Origin: Lentzea flava
GTDB taxonomy: Bacteria > Actinomycetota > Actinomycetes > Mycobacteriales > Pseudonocardiaceae
DNA length: 64,000 nucleotides
NCBI RefSeq assembly: GCF_014648475.1
Contig: NZ_BMRE01000030.1
Coordinates: 1 to 64,000, forward strand
Direction of reading: 5' to 3'
Program-made: the position numbers and the translations under genes
Notes under the pieces: generated by a model
What the model saw: only the letters and a program-made list of their open reading frames with translations
What the model was told of the DNA's origin: nothing
Databases searched by the model: none
In this document: positions 43,801-53,414 of the stretch, one piece after another
Position numbering within the stretch: the stretch's first letter is position 1
How the letters are laid out: each line of letters begins with the position of its first letter

Positions 43801-46800
43801 TTGCCCGCGTCGCCGTAGAGGAAGTCGCCGACGTCGGGCTCACCGGCCTTGCGCGTGCCGCCGATGACACGGTCGTTGTCCGCGCCACCGAACGCGCGGT
43901 CGACACCGTTGTTGCCCTCGATGACGTCTTCCTGCGCGCCGCCGTACAAGGTGTCGCCGTCGTTGTTGCCGTAGACGAAGTCCTTGCCCGCGTCGCCGTA
44001 CGCGATGTCCTTGCCGCCACCGCCGTAGATGGTGTCGTCGTCGTTGCCTCCGGCCAGCACGTCATCGCCGAGCTGACCGCAGACGCGATCGGCACCGGAC
44101 TTGGCGTCCGCGTTGTCCGCGGCACCACCGGCGGCGACGATCTCCACCCCGGTGCCACCGGTGATGAGGTCGCGGCCGTCCTGGTTGTCCTCCGGCTCAC
44201 CCGGCGGCATCGACGCGGGGTTGTCGCTCGGCGGTGTGCACGGGTTGGCGTGCTTGTCGCCGAAGATCTCCGCGCCACCGTCACCGCCGATGACGTGGTC
44301 GTTGCCGTACCCGCCGACCAGCAGCTTCGACGACGGCGTCACACCGGTGGGCAGGACGCGGTGCTTGACGTTGCGCACCGGCCCGAAGACACCGCTGCCG
44401 GCCTGGTCGCCCACGTCGGACGGTTCCGCGATGACGTAGTCGTCGTGCGGACCGCCGAACACCTTGTCCTTGCCGTAGCCGCCCGTCAGCACGTCGTTGT
44501 TGCCGCCACCGCGGATGTCGTCGACCTGCTCCTTCAACGAGTGGCCGGTCACGAAGTCCACGCCCTGGCTGCCGTACACGGTGTCCGAACCCGTGCCGGT
44601 GTCCACGACGTTGACCGCGTCCTTGGCGTTGTCGCCGTTGACGCCCTTGTCGGCGGGGCCGTGGTCGTCGACGCCGGTCTGCACCTCGGTGCCGGTGTAG
44701 ATCGTGTCGTTGCCGGAGCCACCGGAGATCCGGTCGCTGCCGGTGCCGCCGATGATCACGTTGGCCTGCGCCACGTACTCCGGCTTGCCGGGGTTGGTCT
44801 CGGCCAGCGGGCTGTCGGAGGCGATGCCGATGTTGTCGTCGTCGGCGCCGCCGTCGATCCGGTTCTTGCCGAGCCCCGCCGCGATCCGGTCCTTGCCGGA
44901 ACCGCCGGACACGACGTCGTCGGCACCACCGACGGTGATCACGTCGTCGCCGTCACCGCCGTCGACCGTCGCGGTTCCCTTGCCGCCGAACGCGGCCGCG
45001 AGGTCGCCGGTCGTGATCTGGTCCTTGCCGGGGCCACCGTTCACGACCGACCTGCCGATGCCGGTCTTGATCGAGTCGTCGCCCTTGCCGCCGGTCACCT
45101 CGACGTCCTTGTCGAACGGCTTGGCCTCGGCCTTGGCGTCGTTGGCTGCACCGCTCTTGTCGCCGTCACCCTGGAAGACGATGATTCGCTTCCCGATGTC
45201 ACCGGTGGCGTTGCCGACCACCTTGGTGAGGTTCGCGTCGCGGTGCTCCTCGCGGAAGCCCAGCGCGCTCACGGCGAAGCCGTCGAACCCGCCACCCGGC
45301 TTGACCAGCTGGGTGATCGTCCACTTCTCCTCGTTCTTGTTGTCGGTCCACGCCGAGTTGGCGCGCTTGCCGATGTCGCCGTCACCCATGTGCAGCACCA
45401 GCGTCGAACCGTCCTTGTGCGCGAGCACGGGTGGCGGCGGTGTGCAGTTCGGTTTCACCGAGAAGTCGAGCAGCGTGATGTCGGCCAGCGTGAAGTCGAA
45501 CGACACGCTGAAGATCGAGAACCCGAGGGTGATGTACACCTTGAGGAACAGGCTCAGGCGTCCGTCCATGTTGAACAGACACATCGGGTTGTTCAGCGCC
45601 ACCTTGGAGAACTCGAAGAACCGGAACTTGCCGTCGTTGTTCGGGTCCGCCCAGGTGAGGTTGATCGTCAGCGCGACGCCGCCCTTGATGCCGACCTCGA
45701 TCAGCACCACGCTCACCGCCGCGCCCGCGGCCAGTTCACCGCGGAACGTCACGACCGGCAGCGGCTTGCCCGCGTCGTCGGTCGTCACCAGGTAGATCGA
45801 GTCCAGGATGGACGCGGCCTTGCCCGACTCGATCGCCTTGCGCAGCCCGTAGGTGTCGAAGCCGGCACGGAACCGCGCCTCGACCGACGCGCTGCCGGAG
45901 ATCGTCACCAGCACCGGCGGCGGCGCGTACACCGGGCCGAACGACTGGCTGTAGGAGAAGCCCAGGCGCAACGGACCGGAGTCGAACCTGATCAGGTCGA
46001 CGTCCTGGCCCATGATCAGGCCGAAGAGCTTGGCGGGCTCCTTGAGGATCGGGAACGTGAACCCGGCCGCGTTGCCCTCCGCGCCGTCGGACACGATCTT
46101 CGTGCTGCCACCGGCCGACGCGTCGATCTTCGCCGCCAGATCGCCCGGCGCGAGGTTGATCTTGTTCGGGTCGATCAGCGACGCGGCGTTGTCCGGCGAG
46201 TTCGTCGTGGTCTTCGCCTTGTCGCCGAGCACGCTGAAGCTGCCGATGTCGACCGCCCCGCCGTTGTTCGCGATCTTGCTGATCAGCTGGATCGCTCGCA
46301 GGATCTTGTCGACGAACTCGAGGTCCGGCCCGCCCGCGATGGTCGAGAACTCCTTGGCGATGGTGACCAGGTTGACGTCGCCACCACCGACCGCGCGCGA
46401 GAGGTCCGACAGCACCGGGATCGGCGCGTAGAGCTGGTCGATGATCGGCTGGATCGGCTTGGTGAACAGCGCGATCTTCTCGACGATCGGCTTGAGCACC
46501 TCGCCGAGGAACTTGCCCGCGTTCAGCTGGACGTTGTTGAACGCGATCTCCGGTGTGCCGTCACCTGGCTTGCCGCCGAACGCGTTCCACTCCCACTTGA
46601 GGTGGAACCAGCCGTTGATGCCGGGCAGCGGTCCTGCGCTCACGTCGAAGTCCCAGTCGATGCCGACCTTGGCCTTCAGCGACACGCTCGCGACCTGGCC
46701 GATGTCGGCGAGGTCGGCCAGCGTGATCCGGTCGTCGTTGGCAGGCCCGCAGTTCTCGTAGCAAGCCGCCTGCCCCTTCTTGTGCAGGTCGACGACGAAC

Positions 46801-49800
46801 GTGCCGGCGAAGAGGTCCGTCGCGCCGCCCGCGTGCTGCTTGAGGTTCACGTCGAGGAACGCGAGCCGCGCCTTCATGTTGTCGGGCAGCGTGAAGCTCA
46901 GCTTGACACCGAGCTCCGGGTTCGGGCCGTCCTTGGTGGCCACGAAGAACCCGCTGCTCTTGTCGACGCCCACCTTGACGTGCAGGTGGTAGGCCAGCGC
47001 GGCCTTCATGTTCGGCGCGCCCTCCGCCGCCTTGAGCGACAGACCGGGAATGCCGATGTCGAGCGGGCTTTCCGGGGTCAGCGTCTCCTTGTCGCAGTCG
47101 TTGCCGAACACGTCGCCGTCGCACACGTCGAACGTGAACGTGGCACCGGTGATGTCCGCGAGCGACGCCGCCCCCGGGCAGTCCGTCAGCTTCGGGTTCG
47201 AGGTGGCCGGCACGTACGCCGCGCCGTTGGGCAGGTTCTTGTCGTCGAACTGGACCTGGTCGCCGGCGATGTCACCCTTGATCACGACCCAGTTGTTCGT
47301 GTTCGGGTCGGTCTTGCGGATGATCTTGTAGCCGGTGGCGTACTGCGACTTCGTCCACGTGATGCGGTTGAAGTTGTCGTTGGTCAACGGGTCCGCGCCG
47401 TTGGTCACCTCCGCGACCGCGGGTGGCGCGTCCTTGCCCTGAGCCGTCGCGACGACGCCGTAGACGTACTTCTTCGACCCGGTCGTGCCCTGGGCCGTGG
47501 CCTTGGCGTTGGTCGCGGGCGCCAGCGTGGCGTCACAGGTGAAGCCGACCGTGACCGCGCTGCCGACCGCGGGCTTGAGGTGGTCGTTGACCCACGTCTG
47601 CAGCTCGCCGGTGTTGTTCACCCGGCCACCGCCCGGCAGCTTGGTCATCGCCTCCTGGATCTTGGCGCGCAGCTGCCCGAACTTGTCGGCTCCCTGCTGG
47701 ATGTCGTCCCCGACGAGCGGCAGCTTGCCGTCGAACGCGGCGGTGCGCAGCGCGCGTTCGATCATCGCCAGGTACTTCTCGATGCCGTCGCCGAACTGGG
47801 AGAAGTCCAGCAGCGCGTCGAGAATCTTCTGCCCGATGTCGGTGGGCATCTCGAACCGCTTGACACCACCCGGCAGGTCCGGGCTGAACGAGAACGCCTG
47901 GTCCAGGTCGCTGACCTGACGCGGCAGCCGGACGATGAACGAGTCGCCGGGGCTCGACAGCTTGGTCCAGGTGACGTTGTCGGAGCTGACGAACACGGGC
48001 ATGACCGCGCACAGCGCGAGGTCGGTGCCCTGCGCGGGATCACCAGCGCACGTCACCGGCTGGTTGTCGCCGTTGAGGGTCAGCGACACGCCCTTGACGA
48101 AGTCGCTGAGCGACACCGGGTTCTGCCCGCTGTAGCCGAGGTGCGCGTTGTAGTGCGCGTTGGCGACGGCCTTCTCGGTGCCCTTCGGGTTGCCGAGCGC
48201 GATGGACAACGGCCCGACGGAGGACTTCACGACACCGGTGATCCCACCGTGCGCGGTGAGGTCCACAGTGGAGTTCGGCAGCACCTTGAGCGCGCCCGCG
48301 TTGGCGGGGCCGTCGCCTGCCTCCAGCGGCAGGACGAACCCGATCTTGGTGGAGCCGGTCAGCGCCAGGTTCGCGGTGGCCTCGCCCTCGGCGCCGACCA
48401 GGGACCGCGGGGTGCCCTTGTCGTCGGTGAACGAGAACCGCACCGGCTGCGAGGTGGCGACCTTCCGCTTGACGTCGACGTTCAGCACGATCGACGGCTT
48501 GGTGTCGACGACCTGGTAGGCGAACGAGATCCCGCTTCCGCTCGGCAGCGCGGCGTTGAGCTGCGCGACGAGGTCCTGCAGGTAGTCCGGCGGTGCCGCG
48601 GTCAGCCGGTCGACCGCGTCCTCCAGCGGGCTGCGGAACGCGTACGCGGTGCCGTCGGAGGGCACCTGGCCCCACGGTTCGGCCAGCAGCACGCGGTTGT
48701 TCTGCGGGTCGGCCGCCAAGATCACCGCGACCTGGGTGCCGACCAGCACGGCCCGGCCCTGCAGGTCGGCGCCGAACGCCTTGTCGCCGGTCCTGCTGTC
48801 GTCGCGCAGGAAGCCGACGCTCTTGCCGTTGAGCGTGGTGTTGCCGTACTTGCCCGTGCCGGTGTCGGCGCTGCCGAGCAGCTCGGACAGCGACTTGCCG
48901 ACGACCGGCAGTGGGGTGGTCAGCGTGTTCTTGACCTTGCCGTCGCCCTCGACCGCCTGCAGCGAGCCGTTGAGGACCTGCAGCGCCTTGATGATCTGGC
49001 CGAACATCGCGCGCGGGTTGTTCGGGTCGAAGTCGAACGCCTTGGCCCTGTCGAGCGCGTCGAGGCCGGTGAACTGGACGTTCGTCGGCTCGGTGATGTC
49101 GGGCATCGTGACGCCGACCTCCACCGGCCCGCCGAAGAAGTTCTCGATGCCGGGCACGTCGAGCTTCACCTTGCCCGTGGCCTTGGCGCCGACCGCGACG
49201 GTGAGCAGGTTCTCCGGTTCGAGCGCCGGGGTGTCCGGGTTGTCGACGACCTTCGCGAAGATCTGCGACAACGGCAGGTCGCCGTCGGCGTCGCCGAGCT
49301 TCTTCAGGCTGATCGACAGCATGTCCGCCGATCCGTCCTTTGTGGACATGTGCAGGTCGCCGGACAGGTGCACCTTGAGGTAGCCGACGCTGCCGTTGAC
49401 GTCCACGTTCGTGTCGACGTTGGCCGTGGCTCTGAGCAGTTGGCCGCCGGTGCGCAGCAGGAACCGGTCCGGCGTGCGGGGCAGGCTGGACACCAGGGTC
49501 GTGGTGCCGTCGGGGTTCTTGTCGGCGAACGGGCAGCCGCTGGTCGCGGCGTCCGGGTCGAGGGGCTTGCACGCCTCGCCCTTGATCGGGTCGCGCAGGT
49601 CGAGCACGAGCGTGGCCTTGGCCTCGTAGGACGGCTTGACCGTCGCGGTGGCGTTCAGCGCGTTGGCGTCCTTGAGCCCCTTGCCCGCGAAGGTGTCGCC
49701 GAACGTGACCTGACCGGTCATCGGGTCCGGCGCGTTGACCTTGTACGGCGACTTGTCGAGCGGCTTGCCGCCCTGCCACGGCTCTTCCAGCGTGATCTCG

Positions 49801-51281
49801 TCGGCGGTGTTGCTCTTCACGACACCCTGCGAGGTGCCGGCGGACACGATGCGCCCCTTGAACGAGTCGACGAGCCACGGCTTGGTCTTGTTGACGTGCT
49901 TGAGGGTCGTGTCGGTGTAGGTGACACCGTCGCCCTGTCCGGAGGTCAGCTCGGCCACGACGTCCAGCGGCTTGCCGTCGCTCGGCGCGTCTTCCTTCAT
50001 GGTGAGCGTGAACTCGAGCTTCTTCACGTCGTCGCGGTAGTTCACGCCCGACACCGAGATCGGGGCGACGTTCAGCTTGGTGAAGAGCTCCTGGACCGAG
50101 CTGAACTTCGGCAGCCCGGCCTTCGCCGGGTCCTCCTCGGGCTTGAACACGTTGGCGTCGACGAACTTCGCGAGCGCGCTGCCCGCCTTCACCGCGTCGG
50201 CGACCGTGCCGCGCATGAACGGCAGGTTCACGTTGCCGACCGGGTCGGCCACCGACCCCCACTGGGCGCGCTGCACCGCGTCGATCGAGTTGACCAGGTG
50301 GCTCAGGCCTTCGAGCAGGTCGCGCGGGCTGAGGGTGGTGAAGCGGTTGAGCTGGGCCAGGTCCGGGCCGGTGACGGTGATCGACGGCGCGCCGCTCGCG
50401 ATGTCGGGCCACTGCACGCCGATCGTGCCGGTGAGCCCGCCGACGTTCGCGCCGGCGAGCTGCTGGGAGGTGAACTTGAGGCTCGCGTCGACCTTGCCCG
50501 CGGGGTTGCCGAGACCGATGTGGAAGAGCCCGGCCGCGGCGCCCTGCTCGGTGATCTCGGTCAGCTTGCCGTCGCCGTTGGGGTCGTCGGCGGACGCGGT
50601 GATGTTCGCCTCGACGGTGACGTGGCTCGCGCCCTTGTCGAGGTCGACGCCGAGGATGCCGAAGCCCGCGGTGGGCACGGCGTCCGGGTCGAGCTCGCCC
50701 TTCGCGCCGACGGTGAACTTCGGCGAGTCGCCGTCCTTCACCAGCCAGAACGACTTCGTGGCGTCCTGGTAGGCGAAGTGGAACTTGGCGTCGAGCGTGA
50801 ACGCCACGTCCACGGCGCCAGACGTGGTGAAGCTGACCGACGGGTCGGCGACGCCGATCGGCTGCTTGTCCGCCACGGTCGTGACGTGCAGGGTCGCGTC
50901 GACGCGTTTGATCCCGTTGGCGTCACTGGTCTGCACGGTCAGCGTGCCCGGCCGGGTGCCGCCGAGCTGGTAGGTGCCCGCGAGGTCGGGGAAGTTCTGC
51001 TTGTCCTTCAGCGGGTCGTGCACCGTCTTGGCGACGAGATCGCCGAAGCCGAGCGCGGCGCCGGGGCTCACGCCCAGCAGCGGCAGCGCCTCCCCCAGCT
51101 TGCCCACGGTCGCGAGCTGTTCGGAGAAGTCGCCGAACGCGCTGATCCCCGCGAGGATCTTCTGCACGTCCTCCGCCTGGGCCACCGCGGGTGGGCTCAC
51201 CGCCGCCAGACCCCACAACGCGAGTGCGCCGCTGGTCAGAACCGCCGTCGTCCGCCGTCCGATGCTCCGCGAAGACCGCAT
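40872..51281 (-). CDS. Giant secreted RTX calcium-binding protein (3,469 aa)
   Basis: A signal peptide of about 35 residues (twin Arg in SIGRRTTAVL, then ALALWGLAAVSPPAVAQA) precedes a region of about 1,200 residues. That region holds at least three diverged repeats with a helical LxxLxxxL...LPLVG-type segment. An FN3-like part lies at about 1,254-1,360, with further strand-rich sequence to about 2,050. Residues about 2,060-3,240 carry a very long series of GGxGxDxxx nonapeptides that fold as calcium-binding beta-rolls. A non-RTX end of about 220 residues follows. Such proteins act outside the cell as adhesins, S-layer-like or biofilm proteins, or toxins; no catalytic motif was found. Transcription appears monocistronic. 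Confidence 0.85.
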   Translation of the reverse strand: MRSSRSIGRRTTAVLTSGALALWGLAAVSPPAVAQAEDVQKILAGISAFGDFSEQLATVGKLGEALPLLGVSPGAALGFGDLVAKTVHDPLKDKQNFPDLAGTYQLGGTRPGTLTVQTSDANGIKRVDATLHVTTVADKQPIGVADPSVSFTTSGAVDVAFTLDAKFHFAYQDATKSFWLVKDGDSPKFTVGAKGELDPDAVPTAGFGILGVDLDKGASHVTVEANITASADDPNGDGKLTEITEQGAAAGLFHIGLGNPAGKVDASLKFTSQQLAGANVGGLTGTIGVQWPDIASGAPSITVTGPDLAQLNRFTTLSPRDLLEGLSHLVNSIDAVQRAQWGSVADPVGNVNLPFMRGTVADAVKAGSALAKFVDANVFKPEEDPAKAGLPKFSSVQELFTKLNVAPISVSGVNYRDDVKKLEFTLTMKEDAPSDGKPLDVVAELTSGQGDGVTYTDTTLKHVNKTKPWLVDSFKGRIVSAGTSQGVVKSNTADEITLEEPWQGGKPLDKSPYKVNAPDPMTGQVTFGDTFAGKGLKDANALNATATVKPSYEAKATLVLDLRDPIKGEACKPLDPDAATSGCPFADKNPDGTTTLVSSLPRTPDRFLLRTGGQLLRATANVDTNVDVNGSVGYLKVHLSGDLHMSTKDGSADMLSISLKKLGDADGDLPLSQIFAKVVDNPDTPALEPENLLTVAVGAKATGKVKLDVPGIENFFGGPVEVGVTMPDITEPTNVQFTGLDALDRAKAFDFDPNNPRAMFGQIIKALQVLNGSLQAVEGDGKVKNTLTTPLPVVGKSLSELLGSADTGTGKYGNTTLNGKSVGFLRDDSRTGDKAFGADLQGRAVLVGTQVAVILAADPQNNRVLLAEPWGQVPSDGTAYAFRSPLEDAVDRLTAAPPDYLQDLVAQLNAALPSGSGISFAYQVVDTKPSIVLNVDVKRKVATSQPVRFSFTDDKGTPRSLVGAEGEATANLALTGSTKIGFVLPLEAGDGPANAGALKVLPNSTVDLTAHGGITGVVKSSVGPLSIALGNPKGTEKAVANAHYNAHLGYSGQNPVSLSDFVKGVSLTLNGDNQPVTCAGDPAQGTDLALCAVMPVFVSSDNVTWTKLSSPGDSFIVRLPRQVSDLDQAFSFSPDLPGGVKRFEMPTDIGQKILDALLDFSQFGDGIEKYLAMIERALRTAAFDGKLPLVGDDIQQGADKFGQLRAKIQEAMTKLPGGGRVNNTGELQTWVNDHLKPAVGSAVTVGFTCDATLAPATNAKATAQGTTGSKKYVYGVVATAQGKDAPPAVAEVTNGADPLTNDNFNRITWTKSQYATGYKIIRKTDPNTNNWVVIKGDIAGDQVQFDDKNLPNGAAYVPATSNPKLTDCPGAASLADITGATFTFDVCDGDVFGNDCDKETLTPESPLDIGIPGLSLKAAEGAPNMKAALAYHLHVKVGVDKSSGFFVATKDGPNPELGVKLSFTLPDNMKARLAFLDVNLKQHAGGATDLFAGTFVVDLHKKGQAACYENCGPANDDRITLADLADIGQVASVSLKAKVGIDWDFDVSAGPLPGINGWFHLKWEWNAFGGKPGDGTPEIAFNNVQLNAGKFLGEVLKPIVEKIALFTKPIQPIIDQLYAPIPVLSDLSRAVGGGDVNLVTIAKEFSTIAGGPDLEFVDKILRAIQLISKIANNGGAVDIGSFSVLGDKAKTTTNSPDNAASLIDPNKINLAPGDLAAKIDASAGGSTKIVSDGAEGNAAGFTFPILKEPAKLFGLIMGQDVDLIRFDSGPLRLGFSYSQSFGPVYAPPPVLVTISGSASVEARFRAGFDTYGLRKAIESGKAASILDSIYLVTTDDAGKPLPVVTFRGELAAGAAVSVVLIEVGIKGGVALTINLTWADPNNDGKFRFFEFSKVALNNPMCLFNMDGRLSLFLKVYITLGFSIFSVSFDFTLADITLLDFSVKPNCTPPPPVLAHKDGSTLVLHMGDGDIGKRANSAWTDNKNEEKWTITQLVKPGGGFDGFAVSALGFREEHRDANLTKVVGNATGDIGKRIIVFQGDGDKSGAANDAKAEAKPFDKDVEVTGGKGDDSIKTGIGRSVVNGGPGKDQITTGDLAAAFGGKGTATVDGGDGDDVITVGGADDVVSGGSGKDRIAAGLGKNRIDGGADDDNIGIASDSPLAETNPGKPEYVAQANVIIGGTGSDRISGGSGNDTIYTGTEVQTGVDDHGPADKGVNGDNAKDAVNVVDTGTGSDTVYGSQGVDFVTGHSLKEQVDDIRGGGNNDVLTGGYGKDKVFGGPHDDYVIAEPSDVGDQAGSGVFGPVRNVKHRVLPTGVTPSSKLLVGGYGNDHVIGGDGGAEIFGDKHANPCTPPSDNPASMPPGEPEDNQDGRDLITGGTGVEIVAAGGAADNADAKSGADRVCGQLGDDVLAGGNDDDTIYGGGGKDIAYGDAGKDFVYGNNDGDTLYGGAQEDVIEGNNGVDRAFGGADNDRVIGGTRKAGEPDVGDFLYGDAGNDIVIGDNGVDGPFDLDGANAAAGGADFVFGGDGEDREFGGLAHDEMSGGPKDDYLEGNNADDVVHGDGGEDRIIGGSSEIASGAGRPDAGDTLFGDTGPDLIAGDNAVLSLVDGAQATPVTLGRGFAKAHKVELLDLGYTPAAGTSGKDKISGGDESDVIYGQGDEDTITGDGADDYAEGGPARDKIDGNDGQDDLVGGSSTEDSPGVGQPDAGDVIHGNNDQDVVLGDNGRLVRGGAPHRIVQERGLTARAIVLYDLGLTPHADSSGPDEVDGDDANDVILGQAGPDRLKGNGSDDYVEGSQGVDWIEGDDGDDDLVGGSSTSLSGAGDTTVGQLDASDAVFGGPGNDVAIGDNGVVLRPAAGETPTRATIRLAPSGGNPMAPRIVQRYDLQPGPADRFGDDRMSGGSGVDVVWGQDGGDFLTGDGNADYLEGNGGNDVLRGDRGLGSPSSETTVVPLNDANWPGSSSGPDQLVGTAPDGQDDMIGGSTVQGFRDGNDAFEGNGEDDVQLGDNGSLKRTLQGQPGSMTEQVYTERYKSGAVPSNATVSRIADIGPSTRFCTTAQATCEAAGAFGNDTMYGDDGNDGMWGQDGNDTMHGQNGDDDMYGELGDDVMFGGDGEDAMLGDRGGVVNEYMNANDVAARGFTVQLNSVPQENYTGFRADSYDRRVDLLHDVNGDQFVGGPTAPAMPHDGITEGGNDRMRGGQGNDNIHAGFGDDLANGDSGGDQTFGGDGADVLWGGKGCDPVVNAQTPDCLNNGTFDASSRGTNDRFIDHTFGGVGGTSTASQQGALGSDVLDFNPRGAYPGNCAPGMWPVTLGDGAIDPCLWFEMTDKANDNPAVPATLADNQHHDGTDWIYGGWDRDVLQADRAQNGPNPGDRLIDWTGAYNLYTHCPASYGGYNDIRQRSPGMETFLQRLAWGTGAGQTVNDALTSGTSAFRELALVYAADNNAHGSGPAYPTTPGHFDSPVSCTD
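41560..45110 (-). repeat. RTX nonapeptide array
   Basis: Dense GG-x-G-x-D/GD-x-x-x repeats on the minus strand, partly grouped as longer cycles. One cycle, GSS...DAGDTxxGDxGxDxxxGDN, recurs about every 150 residues. The repeat explains the long open frames on the opposite strand. Confidence 0.85.
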
Positions 51282-51472
51282 GGCCTACCCGCCCTTCGGC
51301 GTAAGGCCCCCGACGCCTCGTTGCCAGGTATCCGATGTGGAGCGACGCAGCGCACAGCTGTGCCGCCACTGCGAGAAGTCGCCGGTCCGGATGGAGGCGT
51401 TACCGCTGCGACGACGAGACGTCGGCCTATCACCCGTTCAGCCGCCGGGTGCTCTACCGGGAGTGGGTCCGG

Positions 51473-52405
51473 TTACGACAGTTCACGGACGGGCTTGCCA
51501 CGGAGGAACGCGTGGATGTCCTCCACGGCCTCGGTGAAGTACGTGCGGTAGTTCGCCTGCGTGACATAGCCGAGGTGCGGGGTCGCGAGCACGTTCGGCA
51601 AAGTCCTGAGCTCGTCGTTCAACGGCAGCGGCTCGACCTCGAAGACGTCGAGGCCGGCGCCCGCGATCCGGCGCTCCCGCAACACTTCCAGCAGGGCGGC
51701 GTTGTCCACGATGGCCGCACGGGACGTGTTGATCAGGAACGACGTGGGCTTCATGGTGGCGAGCGCGGCGGCGTCGACCAGACCCCGGCTGCGGTCGCCG
51801 AGCACGAGGTGGAGGGACGCGAAGTCGGACTGTCCGAGCAGGTCGTGCAAGGAGGACGCGAGGCGCACGCCCTCGGCGTCCGTGCGCTCGGCGGTCAGGT
51901 TCTGGCTCCACGCCACGACGTCCATGCCGAACGCCTTGCCGATGCGGCCGACGGCCCTGCCGAGGTTGCCGAAGCCCACGAGGCCGAGGGTGGCACCGGC
52001 GAGGTCGACGCCGACGGTGCTCTGCCACGGGCCGCCGGCGTGGAAGGCCGCGTTCTCGACGGCGACGTGCCGGGCGAGGCCGAGGATGAGCGCCCACGTC
52101 AGCTCGGTCGGCGGGGTCTTCGCGCTGCCGGTGCCGCAGACCGTGACGCCGTGCTCCCTCGCGGCTTCGAGGTCGATCGAGGCGTTGCGCATGCCGCTGG
52201 TGACCAGCAGCCGCAGCTTCGGCAGCCGGGCGAACAGGGACGCGGTGAACGGGGTGCGTTCGCGCATGATCACCACGCACTCGGCGTCGGCCAGGGCGTC
52301 CGCGGGATCGTCCAGGTGTTCGCGCAGGACCGTCACGTCGAGCCCCGACCAGTCCGCGTTCGCGAGAGCCACACCCTGGTAGTCGTCCAGCACCACGCAC
52401 CTCAT
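51473..52405 (-). CDS. D-2-hydroxyacid dehydrogenase
   Basis: A 310-aa NAD(P)-dependent enzyme. The nucleotide-binding loop GFGNLG is at 144-149, and catalytic R229, E258 and H277 all lie in the family's usual motifs (NTSRAAIVD, DVFEVEP, TPHLGY). It interconverts 2-hydroxy and 2-keto acids; substrate not evident. It is divergent from the DUF3291 gene with only 25 bp between starts, and a -10 element lies 6 nt before its ATG. Confidence 0.9.
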   Translation of the reverse strand: MRCVVLDDYQGVALANADWSGLDVTVLREHLDDPADALADAECVVIMRERTPFTASLFARLPKLRLLVTSGMRNASIDLEAAREHGVTVCGTGSAKTPPTELTWALILGLARHVAVENAAFHAGGPWQSTVGVDLAGATLGLVGFGNLGRAVGRIGKAFGMDVVAWSQNLTAERTDAEGVRLASSLHDLLGQSDFASLHLVLGDRSRGLVDAAALATMKPTSFLINTSRAAIVDNAALLEVLRERRIAGAGLDVFEVEPLPLNDELRTLPNVLATPHLGYVTQANYRTYFTEAVEDIHAFLRGKPVRELS

Positions 52406-52411
52406 GGGCTG

Positions 52412-52424
52412 ATCATGTCAGAGT
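52412..52424. promoter_or_regulatory. Divergent leaderless -10 elements
   Basis: Minus strand CATGAT (52412-52417) is 6 nt before ATG at 52405. Plus strand CAGAGT (52419-52424) is 6 nt before ATG at 52431. The two promoters must overlap, so they probably compete. Confidence 0.5.
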
Positions 52425-52430
52425 AGGGGC

Positions 52431-52886
52431 ATGGGGGACTTCCACCTGGCCCAGGCCAACATCACGACCGGGCGCTGGCCGTTCGACCACTGGCGGATGC
52501 GCGGGTTCACGAGCAGGGTCGACGCGATCAACGACCTCGCGCAGCGGGCCCCCGGTTTCGTGTGGCGGCCGACGTCGGAGCGGATGATGGAGGACCTGCG
52601 CCGGCTGGGGCGCGATCCGATGCTGGAGGCGTTCAACCTCAGCGTGTGGGAGTCGGTCGAGTCGTTGTGGGCCTTCACGTTCGGCGGCCTCCATCTGGAG
52701 GCGGTGAAGCGCAGCGCGAAGTGGTTCGACCCGGACACCGCTCTCGACGTGATGTGGTGGGTGCCCGCCGGGCATCAGCCGACGACCGAGGAGGGGCTCG
52801 CGAAGCTCGACCTGGTCCGGCGTGAAGGCCCGACGCCGGAGGGCTTCACGTTCCGGCGGAGGTTCCCGGCGCCAGAGCTCCTCTGA
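52431..52886 (+). CDS. DUF3291 family protein
   Basis: A 151-aa protein matching the DUF3291 layout: HLAQANITTGRWPFDHWRM start, a FVWR turn, MLEAFNLSVWESVESLWAFTF middle, and a WWVPAGHQPTTEEGLAKL end. The ferredoxin-like dimeric fold is related to antibiotic-biosynthesis monooxygenase domains, but no function is established. Its 3' end overlaps the convergent TetR gene by 41 bp. Confidence 0.85.
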   Translation: MGDFHLAQANITTGRWPFDHWRMRGFTSRVDAINDLAQRAPGFVWRPTSERMMEDLRRLGRDPMLEAFNLSVWESVESLWAFTFGGLHLEAVKRSAKWFDPDTALDVMWWVPAGHQPTTEEGLAKLDLVRREGPTPEGFTFRRRFPAPELL

Positions 52887-53409
52887 CGATGATCTCCAGC
52901 AGCGGCCGGGGATCGACCTCCTCACTCCTCGCGAAACGCTGCAGGAACAGGCCCTGGAAGCACGCACCGATGGCGTCCGACGCCGCCACCGGATCGCGCG
53001 CGCCGAGGCGGGCCAGTGCGGGCACGAGCATCGCCATCATCACGGCCCGGCCGCTCAGCAAGGCCTGCCGGATCCGTTCGTTGGCCGCGGACTCCATCCA
53101 CAGCACCATGCGCGCGGTGGTCGTGACCTCGTTCGGTCCGGTCATGAACTCGTACAGCTGACAAAGCTCGTCGACGAGGTCTTCCGCCGATTCCGGTGTG
53201 AGCGCCGCCTCGACGACGGGGACCTCCCTGGCCAGCATCGCGTCCCCCACGCCGTCGAGCAGCGCCGCGCGGGTGCGGAAGTAGTTCGACGTCGAACCCT
53301 TCGGCAGCCCGGCCTTGTCGTCCACGCGAGCGTGCGTCAGCCCGCGCAACCCTTCCGTGCCGAGCAGTTGGATCGCCGCGGCCAGAGCACGGTCCCTGTT
53401 CGAGGTCAC
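52846..53409 (-). CDS. TetR-family repressor
   Basis: A 187-aa protein with a standard N-terminal helix-turn-helix (RALAAAIQLLG, then LTHARVDDKAGLPKGSTSNYF) and an all-helical ligand domain. GTG at 53409 is 6 nt after a TATAGT -10 element, so the transcript is probably leaderless; upstream in-frame residues lie in the operator region. It is divergent from the small membrane protein at 53463 and very likely represses both genes through the paired sites between them. Confidence 0.9.
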   Translation of the reverse strand: MTSNRDRALAAAIQLLGTEGLRGLTHARVDDKAGLPKGSTSNYFRTRAALLDGVGDAMLAREVPVVEAALTPESAEDLVDELCQLYEFMTGPNEVTTTARMVLWMESAANERIRQALLSGRAVMMAMLVPALARLGARDPVAASDAIGACFQGLFLQRFARSEEVDPRPLLEIIVRGALAPGTSAGT

Positions 53410-53414
53410 AGCGT

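Noticed and set aside
43410..51551. 2,713-codon open frame on the plus strand
   Set aside because: Complement of the RTX-encoding frame; the RTX motifs are in the minus strand reading.
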